A stretch of DNA of 64,000 nt. Source: Achatina immaculata. Taxonomy: Eukaryota; Mollusca; Gastropoda; Stylommatophora; Achatinidae. A model generated the notes under the pieces. The model saw nothing but the letters and a program-made list of their open reading frames with translations. It had not been told where the DNA came from and made no database searches. This document shows positions 35,549 through 46,425 of this stretch, piece after piece. Numbering within the stretch: the first letter of the stretch is position 1; every line of letters begins with the position of its first letter. Location of the stretch: contig CM019713.1 in NCBI GenBank assembly GCA_009760885.1, positions 80,289,086 to 80,353,085 on the forward strand. Direction: 5' to 3'. A program made the translations under genes and the position numbers.

Positions 35549-37519
35549 ACAGTTTCACCTGAAAAAGAAAGTTTGTTTCTTAGTAATGCATATCTTGTTC
35601 ACAAACTGTCTGGTCGTCGCTCTGTGATGCTAGGTTATATCTGAGGAAGAAAAGAAATAAATATATCACTTTGAAAGTGAAGTGAAAACTTAACGAAATG
35701 AAGACTTTACTGTAACAATCTAAGAGCAATCAGTAGTATTAACACATGTTAGTATCCCCAATGTCACGGAGTGATGGTCAGGTAGAATAAGATTTTTTCC
35801 AGTAACAAAACTTATGATGACTATTATTTTAAATAGTACATATAGTAAATGATAAATGTGTGCTAGAAACATCAGAGTACATTGATCACTACTCATATTT
35901 GTATATACGCCCCTTGTATATTTGTTCTCACTTGGCCATTCATTCTGCGACACTCACTTTCTGGTAGCCACATAATATCAGTGGTAATTGTAGAACAGAT
36001 GTCCCCGTCTACTGTCATAGAAAATATAAAACACTAACTTATATTGCCAGGCGTTAGAGAAAACAAAGCAAGGCAGAAAATAAATGTAGTCTAATAGGCC
36101 ACTTGTGAGGACCACTTAACTGTTCTAAGAACACTTATCATCATGTTTGTCACGATCTTTACATTGGCGTGTTAAAATGTTTACATTGGCGTGTCAGAAT
36201 GTTCAGTGACGTTTTAAAATGTTTACATTGAGTACTTTAGCCGATATAAGATGTAGAGAAATGCACTTGATTTTATGTTCATGACACATTGAATACTTTT
36301 TACTTTTTTATTTTGACTATGCACAATTTTAGTAAAAATGTTGAAAGAAATGAAATTATCTACACAAAACTCGCAGCTAGGAGAGAGACGTTTTTATGTC
36401 CTTGTTGAGAACTATAAAATAATAATTATGTTAGCTGTGCCCAATGATGAAAATAATTTGGTTCATTTTTCTTTGTGATGAGAAAAGAAACATGCTAATG
36501 AAAGGGACAGAACATTGCTACATTCTCTACAACAATATAAAATGCTAAGTAATTGACAACAGTGGCATCTTCACTCTGAGAAGTTCACACCTGCACAGCT
36601 TCTCTGATCATCATATTAGATTTACTTTCTCAAAAGAACTGTTTTCTTATCGTCTAATTTCTTAAATATTTGATGCACACATTTAATAAAATTATTGATC
36701 TCCTGGACTGTGTGAATTCATAAATTAATAGTTTTATTAGCTCTTTTGAAATATAACTAACATAATAAATCTGGCTATATTTTACGTGTGAACTTGTAAA
36801 CGTATGTATTGTTACTATTTTTTTCCAAGTGTTTGTTATCTCAGATTTCAGTATTGTTTCAGTTTTTCAGTGATTCATCATCTTTTTCAGAAACTGCTTA
36901 CATGCATCGAATACACATATTATAGCACTGACGATCATCCTTCTACATCTTTTGCCGTTCTTGGCTTTTCCGATCAATTTTCTAGTCCATCAGGCGTGGC
37001 TGCTGACATAATTTTAACTTGTCTTCCTTCATTTTTTCCCTCTCTTGACATTTTCTTTCATTCACATTCCTACTTCATATTCTTTCCATATTTCCTCGTC
37101 TTTTATGTCTGCCTAACCCAGAACGTTACCGCTGTATAATTCGTTCAAGATTAAAGCTTTTTATACTTTTTTTCAGTCTGTCCTTTATGATAATTATAAT
37201 GTATAGAATGTGTGTATTTATAAATTTACTTTAAATATTTATACACAAAAATATTTTTGTATGTTTCAGCCAAAATCAAACCTTTCCCGCTCTTTCTGGA
37301 CATCTTGTAAAATAATTTAGCAGATTGCCAGTAATTCCGGTGCAGACTGCCAGTCATTCTCCTACAGAATGTTACACTCATGCTCATCTAACTAAGCTTC
37401 GGTGTCGACATCTTGGACGCACTTTCCACGATAATAACACTAATATGTGTCTTATCTCCAGGTATGTTATTAACCAATCCTGAATTAACTAATAAAAATC
37501 TCAGTCCAGAACTTGTTAA
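35285..37519. other. No gene seen; TA microsatellite 35490-35545; AT-rich flank of receptor 2
   Basis: AT-rich sequence with a TA run at 35490-35545, the remainder of the palindromic motif at 35293-35311 and, near 37080-37175, a stretch faintly like repeat H (TCATATTCTTTCC; GATTAAAGC). A plus-strand frame 36804-37139 is hydrophobic but lacks family features. Confidence 0.45.
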
Positions 37520-38560
37520 ATGGAAACCAAACTAAATACGTCCAATGGCACACAGAACATGGAGAACAGGAAATACACAGAAGAGATAATTTATGCGTTT
37601 GTCATACATGTTTTTGAAATTCTTAACTGTTTTGTTTTATGTACTTGTATTAGCTTTTTCGGAATAACAGCTAATGTTATAAACATAATGGTTTTTTACA
37701 AACAAGGCTTCCATTCAACTATAAATATTAGCTTCTTCAGCTTGGCCGTTTCAGATTTATGTATTTTATTATTTCAACTGTTTCACACACTCTTCAACAA
37801 CCGTGTAATTATGGGAGCAAAATTACCTGTCGTGTATTATGAGGTTCAGGTAATAACTAGGGCTATACCACACGAGATGCTCACTAAAATTACCTCATAT
37901 ATCACCGTTTATATCACCGCCGAAAGATGTCTTTCCATTTGGTTTCCATTGCAAATCAAACAAATTATTACACCAAAGATAGCAAAAGGAATCATAGTCA
38001 ACTTATATTGTTCCACACTGGTTTATGCGTTTCCATTATTCTGCACTCATCGTTTGGAGTGGAAATTCATTCCTGCTCTCAACAGAACTCTCCTGGGTTT
38101 AGTAGTTACAAGTGATAGTGCGCTGGACGCAAATTACATTCTGAACAGTGTACTAGGAGTTTTGGTCTTCGTAGCAGTTATTGTACTAACTCTGATATTA
38201 ACAGCAAAACTCAAACAGAAAATCTCTTGGCGAAAAACGGCAAACATATTCCAGGGAAAATCTAAATCTCTGTTTAATCGAGATAAATCAACAATGAAAA
38301 TGACTGTTCTTATTGCAGCTATTTTCATTGTATGTTATACTCCATCCACTTTGCTGTCGGCAGCAACCATTCTTGATGCAGATTTGGGCATCAAAGGAAA
38401 ACACTTTGAAATATCTTATATGTTATGGTCTCTAGCTCTTGTATTTGAAAACATCAACTCCAGCGTAAACATTTTCTTGTACCTAAGAATGAGTACACAT
38501 TTCAGACGTTCCGCTAAAGAACTTTTTTATAGATGCGTATTCTTATGTAACGCTTTTTGA
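37520..38560 (+). CDS. Rhodopsin-like G-protein-coupled receptor 2 (gastropod chemoreceptor-type)
   Basis: Intact single-exon frame of 346 residues, clearly homologous along its length to receptor 1. Hydrophobic segments lie at about 24-60, 66-90, 119-143, 155-176, 205-230, 259-286 and 299-322. Modified class A landmarks: Asn52 in ITANVIN (1.50), Asp79 in AVSDL (2.50), ERC at 135-137, CYTP at 272-275, NSSVNIFLY at 313-321. N-glycosylation sites NTS and NGT occur in the first ten residues. As in receptor 1, the expected Cys at 3.25 is missing while Cys175 lies in the second outer loop. The second inner loop QIKQIITP is shared. A C-terminal tail with RRSAKELFYRC could form helix 8. Met14 (37559) is an alternative start. 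Likely a plasma-membrane chemoreceptor; ligand unknown. Confidence 0.92.
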   Translation: METKLNTSNGTQNMENRKYTEEIIYAFVIHVFEILNCFVLCTCISFFGITANVINIMVFYKQGFHSTINISFFSLAVSDLCILLFQLFHTLFNNRVIMGAKLPVVYYEVQVITRAIPHEMLTKITSYITVYITAERCLSIWFPLQIKQIITPKIAKGIIVNLYCSTLVYAFPLFCTHRLEWKFIPALNRTLLGLVVTSDSALDANYILNSVLGVLVFVAVIVLTLILTAKLKQKISWRKTANIFQGKSKSLFNRDKSTMKMTVLIAAIFIVCYTPSTLLSAATILDADLGIKGKHFEISYMLWSLALVFENINSSVNIFLYLRMSTHFRRSAKELFYRCVFLCNAF

Positions 38561-38870
38561 AGTGAACTTTCTAACATTATAATTTAAGCAGTCAAAGTTT
38601 ATAGAAACCAGTAGACTTTCTTGTACGCAAAGTAGAGTACATCTCGATGAAGATTTCTTTTCGCGACACAGCGTGATATAATAAGCAAAACAAAATAAAA
38701 TAACATAAAATTCTCATTCCACACAAGATCAGGCAAGAGCTGCAATGAAAACGCTTCAGAATCTTTAAATATCCCATTATGTGGAGTAAGTCACCGAGTC
38801 CTATCAAGACGTATACTTGACACCTGAACTCTGAAAGGTATATGAGGAAGGAGACAAGACAAGAGTAGGC
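38561..38870. repeat. Dispersed sequence shared with 15013-15095
   Basis: TTTAAATATCCCATTAT at 38765 and AAAGGTATATGAGGAAGGAG at 38833 match, in the same order, sequence before and within the 80-bp minisatellite (15019 and 15069). The rest is unassigned receptor 2 3' flank. Confidence 0.55.
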
Positions 38871-39045
38871 AATAATCGTCTGTAACTGGTTGGTGAGAGT
38901 TTGCTAGTACCTACTAATAATCCTCTGTAACTGGTTGGTGAGAGTTTGGTAGTACCTACTAATAATCGTCAGTAGCTGGTTGGTGTGAGTTTGGTAGTAC
39001 CTATTAATAATCGTCTATAACTGGTTGGTGAGAGTTTCCAACTGT
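38871..39045. repeat. 45-bp tandem repeat, 4 copies
   Basis: AATAATCGTC begins units at 38871, 38916, 38961 and 39006, each followed by TGTAACTGGTTGGTGAGAGT. Confidence 0.95.
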
Positions 39046-39111
39046 AATAATAAATACTGATGCAAACAAACACATAATTTCATAACATCTTAGCTAAAAA
39101 GGTAGTATTTC

Positions 39112-39250
<139 letters not shown>

Positions 39251-40221
39251 GGAAGGTTTGACCCTGGTCTGATTGCAGTTTTCCGAGTTTGTTCGACAAT
39301 TCCTCCACTCCAAGACTCGGCAAGAACGACAACTGAGATCAGCTTTAGAAGGACAAAGCTTTCTTTGTTTAGATTGTCTGCCTGTTTCTACTCTGAACGT
39401 TTCGTCTTATTGTTAGACCACGTGAGAACGTCAAGGACGCAGAAGTAAAGGAAGAGGAGGGAGGAGATAAATAGTTTGTAGTTGACAAAGTTTTGTGTCG
39501 CTGTTGAAAAGAAGTTGTCACGTGTAATTTCTCAGCATAACGTCATACTTTAACTTAAACAATCAGTCAATCAAGTGCCGTGCCGCGTGGCCTAGGTGAT
39601 CATTATCGCCACTATCTCATTAGAGGTATGGATATAAGCATCTGTTCTTGCTGCCTTTGTTTACATATGGAACCCCAGGAGCCCATATTTTGTAATGCTG
39701 GGCTGAACCTAGTTCCTGCAGAAAAAAGTTCAGCCAGAGTGCGAAAATGAATCTTCTACATGTCATGTAACTGGATATGGCCAACATATGTAGAATATAA
39801 TGGATTTAGTAACACATAAGTCTTGGCGTATAAAGCGGATTGTTTTACGTACAGAGTATGAAACCATGGGCGGGCTGTCATGACTGTTAGTGACTGACAG
39901 GCCACATTCATCTCTAAAGCTAATAAATAAACGAAGTAGTAATAGAACATAATAAATGTGACAAATAGTGTTTTAATTAGTACGATACTAGATATTACTT
40001 GCTGCTTGATATTTGTTCAGGTTCTGAGCATATTTGGTGATGTTAGAAGAAGCAGGATATCATCTAAATGGACGTCAGTCGTTTGAGTTCTAGCTCAGGT
40101 TTTTATTCAACCATGAGTATCACTTCTTCTGCGTCGATTCTGAGAAGAGTTAAACGACCTAATATCGTTTATATGGAAGCGAATGTCAGCACAGCAGAAA
40201 GAGAACTGAATTTTCACGTCA
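39251..40221. other. Mostly unassigned; LINE E 3' scrap at about 39560-39620
   Basis: CAATCAGTCAATCAAGTGCC at 39560 followed by GCCGCGTGGCCTAGG matches the 3' end of family E at 43484 (minus strand, GATT-type tail). The rest shows no gene. Confidence 0.5.
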
Positions 40222-40230
40222 TGTAACACA

Positions 40231-43158
40231 TCATCATCATCAGGTGCCGTGCCGACTGGTGTTGGCTATTAAGCTTCTCCAGAGCACACGATCCTTCATG
40301 CAGGCCATCAGCTCAGTTGGTGATCTCCTCTCACACCATCCCGTCAGACTGTCCGGTATCATTTCTCTTGGTCGTCCTCTTGATCTTCTTCCTTCTATTT
40401 TTCCTGTTGTTATAATATTTTCAATGCCCCCTCTTCTCATTCCATGCCCTATGAAAGTACATTATCTCTCTTTTATCTTTTTGACAAGATTTTTTGTCTC
40501 TCCAGCTCTTCTCATACATTCTTCATTAGTTATTTTTGCTGTCCAGGGGATTCGCAACATTCTTCTAATAAACCACATTTCTGCTGCTTCCAGTGATTTT
40601 TGTGCAGACGTGCCTATTGTCCATGATTCACTTCCATATAACAAGATATGTTCAATATAGCATTTTAGGACTCGTTTTCTAACATTCAGTGATAAGGATG
40701 TGTTGGTTTGTTTGTTTCTCATTCTCTGAAATGCAGCCTTTGCTTGGCCTATTCTGTTCCTAATTTCTGTTCTGCATTTCCCATCTGAAGTTATTACTGC
40801 TCCAAGTTATTTGAATTTCTGCACATGTTTTAGAATAGTTCCATTTAATTTTATACTGCATGCTGATGGAATCTGTTTCTTATATATAACCATAGTCTCT
40901 GTCTTTTTGATGTTCAAAGTAAGCCCTTTCTGTTCACTTCCTTTGGCGAATTTTTTCAGGAGATTTTCCAGGTCATGTTGGTTCTCAGCTATCAGTACTG
41001 TGTCGTCAGCATACCGAAGGTTGTTAATATTGTGTCATCCTATTTTTATGCCTGGTTCTATGGTGATCGTTCTTAGAATATTCTCGCTGTATAGAGAAAT
41101 AAGGTCTGGAGATAGTACATATCCTTGTCGAACCCTCTGTTTTATCGGTTGATATTTTCCAGTTCTATTTTCAACTCGAACTGCTACTTCTTGCTGCCAG
41201 TATAGATGTTTTACAATCCTCAAGTCTTTGCCGTCTATATTGATGTCTTCAAGCATTTTAATAATTTCATTATGTTTCACCTTGTCAAATGCCTTGGTGT
41301 AATCAACGAAGCATAAGTAGAGATCTTTATGTACTTATAAAGCTCTTTCTCTTATGTTCGTAAATTATAAATGGCAATGTGTGTTAACTTTCCTTCAACA
41401 AATTCAAACTGTTCATATACTATTTCCATTTCTTTCTTTTTCCTTGTTCTTATCATAATAATTCTTAAAAGTATCGTCATTATGTGACATGAGAGGCTGA
41501 TAGTCCGGTGGTCATCACATTCCTTTGCACCTGGTTACTTTTGTAGTGCTATAAGCGTAAATTTAAGCAGGTCACGGGGCATATAACCTCTGTTGTAAAT
41601 GTCATTCAGTAACTTGGTTATTAATTGTATTCCTGTCTCCTCTAGTGCCTCTATTTCTTCTATTGTATCAGGCCCAGTCACTTTTCCTTTCTTCATGTGT
41701 TTGATAGCGTCTATGATTTCATCTTCAAGTATTGGTGGTCCATCACAGTTTTCAGTATCTGGTGTTAATTCTTGTCTTTCTCCCCCATATAGCTCACCGA
41801 TATACTCTGTCCACCTGTCCACAATGTCTTCTTTTCCCATTAACACTTTACGTTCTTTCGATTTCAGGCATCCTGTGGTATATTTTGTTTTCCTGCCTGT
41901 GAGTTCATTATTTCGTTTGTGCATGTTTTTAGCGTCTTTATTATGAGAGTTCTCTATTTGTCTGCACTGTTCATTTAACCACACTTCTTTTGCTGCTTCT
42001 GCATTTGCGTCTTATTTGTTTATTTATCTTGCTATATTTTTTCTCATTATTTTTACTCCTGCTCTTCTTGTCCATCAGTCCTAATATGTCATTTGCAACC
42101 CATTTATTTTTAGAGGCTTCTTTTTTTGGTGGTATTATCTCCTTAACAGTTTGGTGGGTAGAATCTCTTAACATTGCCCATTCTTCATCTATACTATTTA
42201 TCTTTGCTATTGCATTGTATCTATTTGTTATAATAACTTTGTATTGTTCTCGCAGTTCTTGGTCATTTTTAAGGAGTTGTTTATTCAGTTTGATGTTTCT
42301 CACTTTTCTGCATGTTTTCTTTAGCTTTATTCTAATTTTTCCACAGAGTGGGTCATTGTCACTATTGCAGTCAGCTCCTGGTATGGTTTTTGTTGTCAGT
42401 AATGCGTTGCGGAATCGTTTGTTGATTAATATGTAGTCTATCTGGTTAAAAGTATTTTTGTCTGGGCTGCACCACGTTGCCAGTCTTCGAGGATGTTGTT
42501 TAAACCAGGTGTTTCCTACAACCAAGCTGTGTATTCTTGCCCATTCAATTAATTTATAACCTCTGTCATTCCTCTCCCCCAGTCCATAGGCACCAACGAT
42601 GTCTGAAGTTCTTCCAACTTTGGCATTAAAATCTCCCATGACTATGGTAACTTCTTGTGACTTTGTGTGTTTCAGGGCTGTCTTTATGTCATTATAAAAT
42701 AGATGTACATCTTCTTCAGAACTTTCGGATGCTGGAGCGTACATTTGTATAATATTTATGTTTATTGGTCATCCTTTCAGTTGGGCTAGCAGGACTCGGT
42801 CCGAGATGTTCAAATATCCTACAATTGTCCTTTCTGTTTGTTCGTCAAATATTATTCCTACTCCTCGTTCATGTTTCTCACTTCCTGAATATATTATTGT
42901 ATATTTATCTCTGTTTATCTTCCCTGCACCTGTCCGTCTAACTTCACTCATCCCTAATATGTTGATCTTCATGCTTTCCATTCCGTCGTTACATTTTCTA
43001 ATTTTCCAGCCTGGAATAAAGTTCTAACATTCCATGTTGCTATTTTGAGCTTGTTAGTTTTGCCACCAGTAGCTTGATGACGATCAGGCCTCACCTGTGG
43101 CTCGTGAGCTGCCCTACCGGACGAGGCTGTTCCACAGGAACATCCATGAACGTTGTAG
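40231..43158 (-). mobile_element. LINE family C (RTE-like), copy C2, 9-bp target duplication
   Basis: TGTAACACA lies at 40222-40230 and 43159-43167. The minus strand starts in the 5' region before the endonuclease and runs to a GAT-repeat tail (CATCATCATCATCAGG on plus). Endonuclease motifs KIATWNVRTLFQAGK, VMGDFNAKVGRTS and FNQIDYILIN are readable; the S-D-H position reads NSDND. Reverse transcriptase pieces: KGKVTGPDTIEEIE, QRVRQGYVLSPDLISLYSEN. The C-terminus has IPWTAKITNEE and TGKIEGRRSRGRPRE. Several frameshifts; inactive, but less decayed than C1 in the endonuclease. Confidence 0.9.
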
Positions 43159-43167
43159 TGTAACACA

Positions 43168-43483
43168 GCCACATATATATTGGTAACTGTCGTGTGTGTC
43201 CCCTGAATCTTCTTTTTTTTTTTTCTTGTTCTATTGTTTCTTGTAAAGAGACAAGCAGCTGAAAATAGTCGTTTTCTCCTGGCACTGAATATTCACAACT
43301 GCCATTTCTTTTGAACAGGGGCACAGTTTTGGCGAAAACTTCGTGTTTCCTGTTATTCGTTCATTTACAAGTTTCTTGTAAAGTTACTTGTTAAACACAA
43401 AGAAAAACATCTAGATTTGTGACGACTGCTATCTAATTAAGCAGCTCTTCTCACTATTATCAGTGACTACTTTGTTATTCCTC
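43168..43483. other. No gene seen
   Basis: Holds a poly-T run (43210-43222). No supported feature. Confidence 0.5.
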
Positions 43484-43853
43484 AATCAATCAAGCGCCGC
43501 GTGGCGTAGGCGATCATTTCTCTCCACAGTTCCCTGTCTTTAGACTTGATTATGAGATCTGCCGGTGACTTTCTTCCTAGCCACACTGACAGCCCATCCA
43601 GTAACTTCTCTCTCTGCCTTCCTCTATCTCTTCTTCCCTCAATTTTTCCAGTTGCCACAATGTGTTCCAATTTTCCTCTTCTCAGAAAATTTTCTACAAA
43701 TCTCGCCTGTCTGCATCTGATCTTTGTTGTAATTTGCTTTTTAGCTCCAGCCTCTCTTAAGACTTCTTCGTTGGTTTTCTTAGCTGTCCATGGTACCTTC
43801 AACATCCTTCTTATGAACCATACTTCCATGGCCTCCATGTTCATTTATTATTC
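43484..43853 (-). mobile_element. LINE family E (RTE-like), 3'-end fragment
   Basis: A minus-strand frame of 120 residues (43844-43482) is open: EVWFIRRMLKVPWTAKKTNE, TGKIEGRRDRGRQREKLLDG and KDRELWREMIAYAT at the end, the C-terminal region of an RTE-like polyprotein related to family C. The tail is a GATT-type repeat (CTCAATCAATCAAG on plus). Strong 5' truncation. Confidence 0.88.
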
Positions 43854-45511
43854 TGTAACACTTAACATAGCACTGAATTCACCTGGTTATATTTTAGTCA
43901 CCTATTTTTGTCTATCCATCCTTCAGATAAAGTACTTATGAATGTTTCTAGCTAACTGTAATATTTAAACTTTTGTTGTTGTTTTGTTTTAGTTAGTTTT
44001 TCTGTATTATTATCGTTCCTTTGTTTATCCTGTCTTTGTCAAATGCTTTCTTCTGCAGGCAGGAAACACCAACATCTGTGCCAGTTCTCTTTCGTTTCTC
44101 TGAAAGATTGAACGGCCTGATTTTTATCAGCCTATTTCCTTCCCATTATTTGGTCACATTTTGTATACCTGCATCATCTACCCCTACTACTGTCTTTCTG
44201 TTGTTTATGTCTGGCTCTCTTTACTGTGCTATACTGTAGGAAAAATACATTTTAGTAAATCCTAACCATTAAATAAATTATATGGCTCTCCTGAATGCTA
44301 AACTTAACAGGACACGCCAGACCTGTGGTATTATACAGATAATCATGCAAAGAAAGTCTATGACTCATAAATTATAATTTAAAATTATGATTCAGTTCCT
44401 GTTTTTTCTTATCTGTCTGTATGTACCCCTACTACTGACTTTGTGTTGTTTACGTCTGGGGACACCTTGGTCCCATGTTATTTGCATAGTAATGTATAAA
44501 AAGAGATTGATGACTCATCAGACACTTCATTTTCCCCTTCCATACAGTTTTTATCAGGGAGTTTTTCTCGCGGTCTGAGGAAAAGGAAATCAATTTTACG
44601 AGGCAGTATAGAGGGCTGTAAGAGGGGAAATAATTGGGTTAGATGGGGTAATGTATAGATGAGGTGAGGGAGGGAGGATAGGGGAGAGTGATGAGTGTGA
44701 GGCCAAGGGAGGGTAGGAGGACTGGAAAAATAATCTTGTTACAAAAAGTGATGGGCGGGAGTCTAAAGTTAAAGTAGAAATCGATTGTTTTTTTTCGTGA
44801 ATATATAAATTGTCTTTATTATTTGTTGTTCCTCTTGTGGCATTTATTATCACAATTCCTTCACTCCAACATCAAGACTCACAGGCTGCCGGGTTGGCTG
44901 AGAGTTTGATCACGTGATAATATTCCTGTAGGTTTTTACTACAGATCTAAATGTCTACACTGCTTCTTTCTGTTCTGTGCTCACAAAACATTGGCTGAGA
45001 TAAGAAACCGATGTTAGTCTTACCACCACCTACCCTGTAGATAATATCCCGTGCAATAAGTTCTACGTATCCAAGTATGATCGATACAACTGTTGCAATT
45101 AACGATCACTTTAAATCTATACTACATATTTCTCTTATTTCCATCTTTGTTAATGCATTCATAACTTTTTCTTCACTTAAATTTATCGTTTTACTGGCTG
45201 ATGGCGTTGATTATTATAATGAATATTCGTCTACCAAAATTCTACAGAAAGACAAAAAGCCTGTCTCGAACTTGTAATCGTTTTCCACTTTATAAAGCGT
45301 GGACATGTTGTGTATGAAAAACAAATCGTACAAATATATAGATGAATGTTGATGGAAAAGTGTCAAAATAATATATGAAGGTTTATTTGCAGATGTATAG
45401 TTTGGATGTATTAGCAAAGAACACTCACTAAAGAAATAAGCAACTATTCAGTTACGGAAGAGATGGCTTCAAAAGAGAAAAAGTAAAAGTATGCAGTCGT
45501 GGTATAAGAGT
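43854..45511. other. No gene recognised
   Basis: AT-rich. Short frames such as 44021-44239 and 44387-44578 are hydrophobic and T-driven. A GA-rich stretch (44610-44760) is present on plus. Nothing supported. Confidence 0.45.
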
Positions 45512-45611
45512 NNNNNNNNNNNNNNNNNNNNNNNNNNNNNNNNNNNNNNNNNNNNNNNNNNNNNNNNNNNNNNNNNNNNNNNNNNNNNNNNNNNNNNNNN
45601 NNNNNNNNNNN
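45512..45611. other. Assembly gap of 100 N
   Basis: Exactly 100 N, the usual placeholder for a gap of unknown length. It directly adjoins a 32-bp tandem array, which probably caused the gap. Confidence 1.
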
Positions 45612-45780
45612 CATTGTTCACATTACAGCCCCCTCACAATGTCACTTGTTCACGTTACATTCTCCTCACAATGTCACTTGTTTACGTTACAGTCTCCTCA
45701 CGATGTAGCGTGTTCACGATGTATATTCCTTACGATGTCACTTGTTCACATAATATTCTGCTCACGATGATGCTCACGAT
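45612..45780. repeat. 32-bp minisatellite, about 5 copies, cut by the gap
   Basis: Units of TCACAATGTCACTTGTTCAC plus GTTACATTCTCC, the same unit as the array at 50374-50852. The left end is lost in the gap. Confidence 0.93.
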
Positions 45781-45783
45781 TCC

Positions 45784-46044
45784 ATGTTCCCGCCCCTGCC
45801 TAAACGGCAAGCTCAACAAATTATACCAACAGTTAGTACAGCGAACAACATGGAGACTCCTGCACAATCACCACTTAGGAAAACCACAACAACTGTACAG
45901 GACACAAACACAAGAACCCCGCATCACTATCCATGGAACTTTCAGCTACAATATCTAATGCAGTTTAGTCCTGCAGCTCTGAGCCACGCGTATATGATGT
46001 CCCTACTGCACAATCAACACACAACACCCACATACAGACACTAG
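45784..46044 (+). other. Unrecognised 86-residue frame
   Basis: Polar, Thr/Gln/Pro-rich frame (RKTTTTVQDTNTRTP; FQLQYLMQFSPAALSHAY) with no known domain. It lies about 380 bp upstream of the LINE G2 endonuclease and could be the end of that element's first ORF, or chance. No function is proposed. Confidence 0.25.
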
Positions 46045-46425
46045 ATAGCTTGAAACTTCCAGCACTTTTTAACTTCTGTAGATAAATTTAACTGAACAAA
46101 AACAAAAATAAAACAAACAAACAAAACCACAGAACTTCTTACAGCAGAACAGACATTTCTTAGTGCTAGCTTACAGCTAATACTGTCATCAAGTCTTTTA
46201 CAATTTACACTTACATAACGTCCATTGCATTGTTGATTTGTGTACTTTTTTCCCTCATTTGTCAGTATATTATAAACTTAGTAAGATTCATTGTCTCTAC
46301 TAGCTTAAGCGTATACCTATAATTGTATGATTAAAGTCTGACTGTTGCATGAATAAGTCTGTCTGACCAGTTATTTTATTTTTATTGAAATATACTATTT
46401 CTCACATTGTTATAAAATAACTCAG
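46045..46425. other. No gene seen
   Basis: AT-rich sequence upstream of the LINE G2 endonuclease; it may be untranslated sequence of that element. Confidence 0.4.

Noticed and set aside
45491..45958. 155-residue frame across the gap
   Set aside because: It contains the 100 N placeholder and minisatellite sequence.
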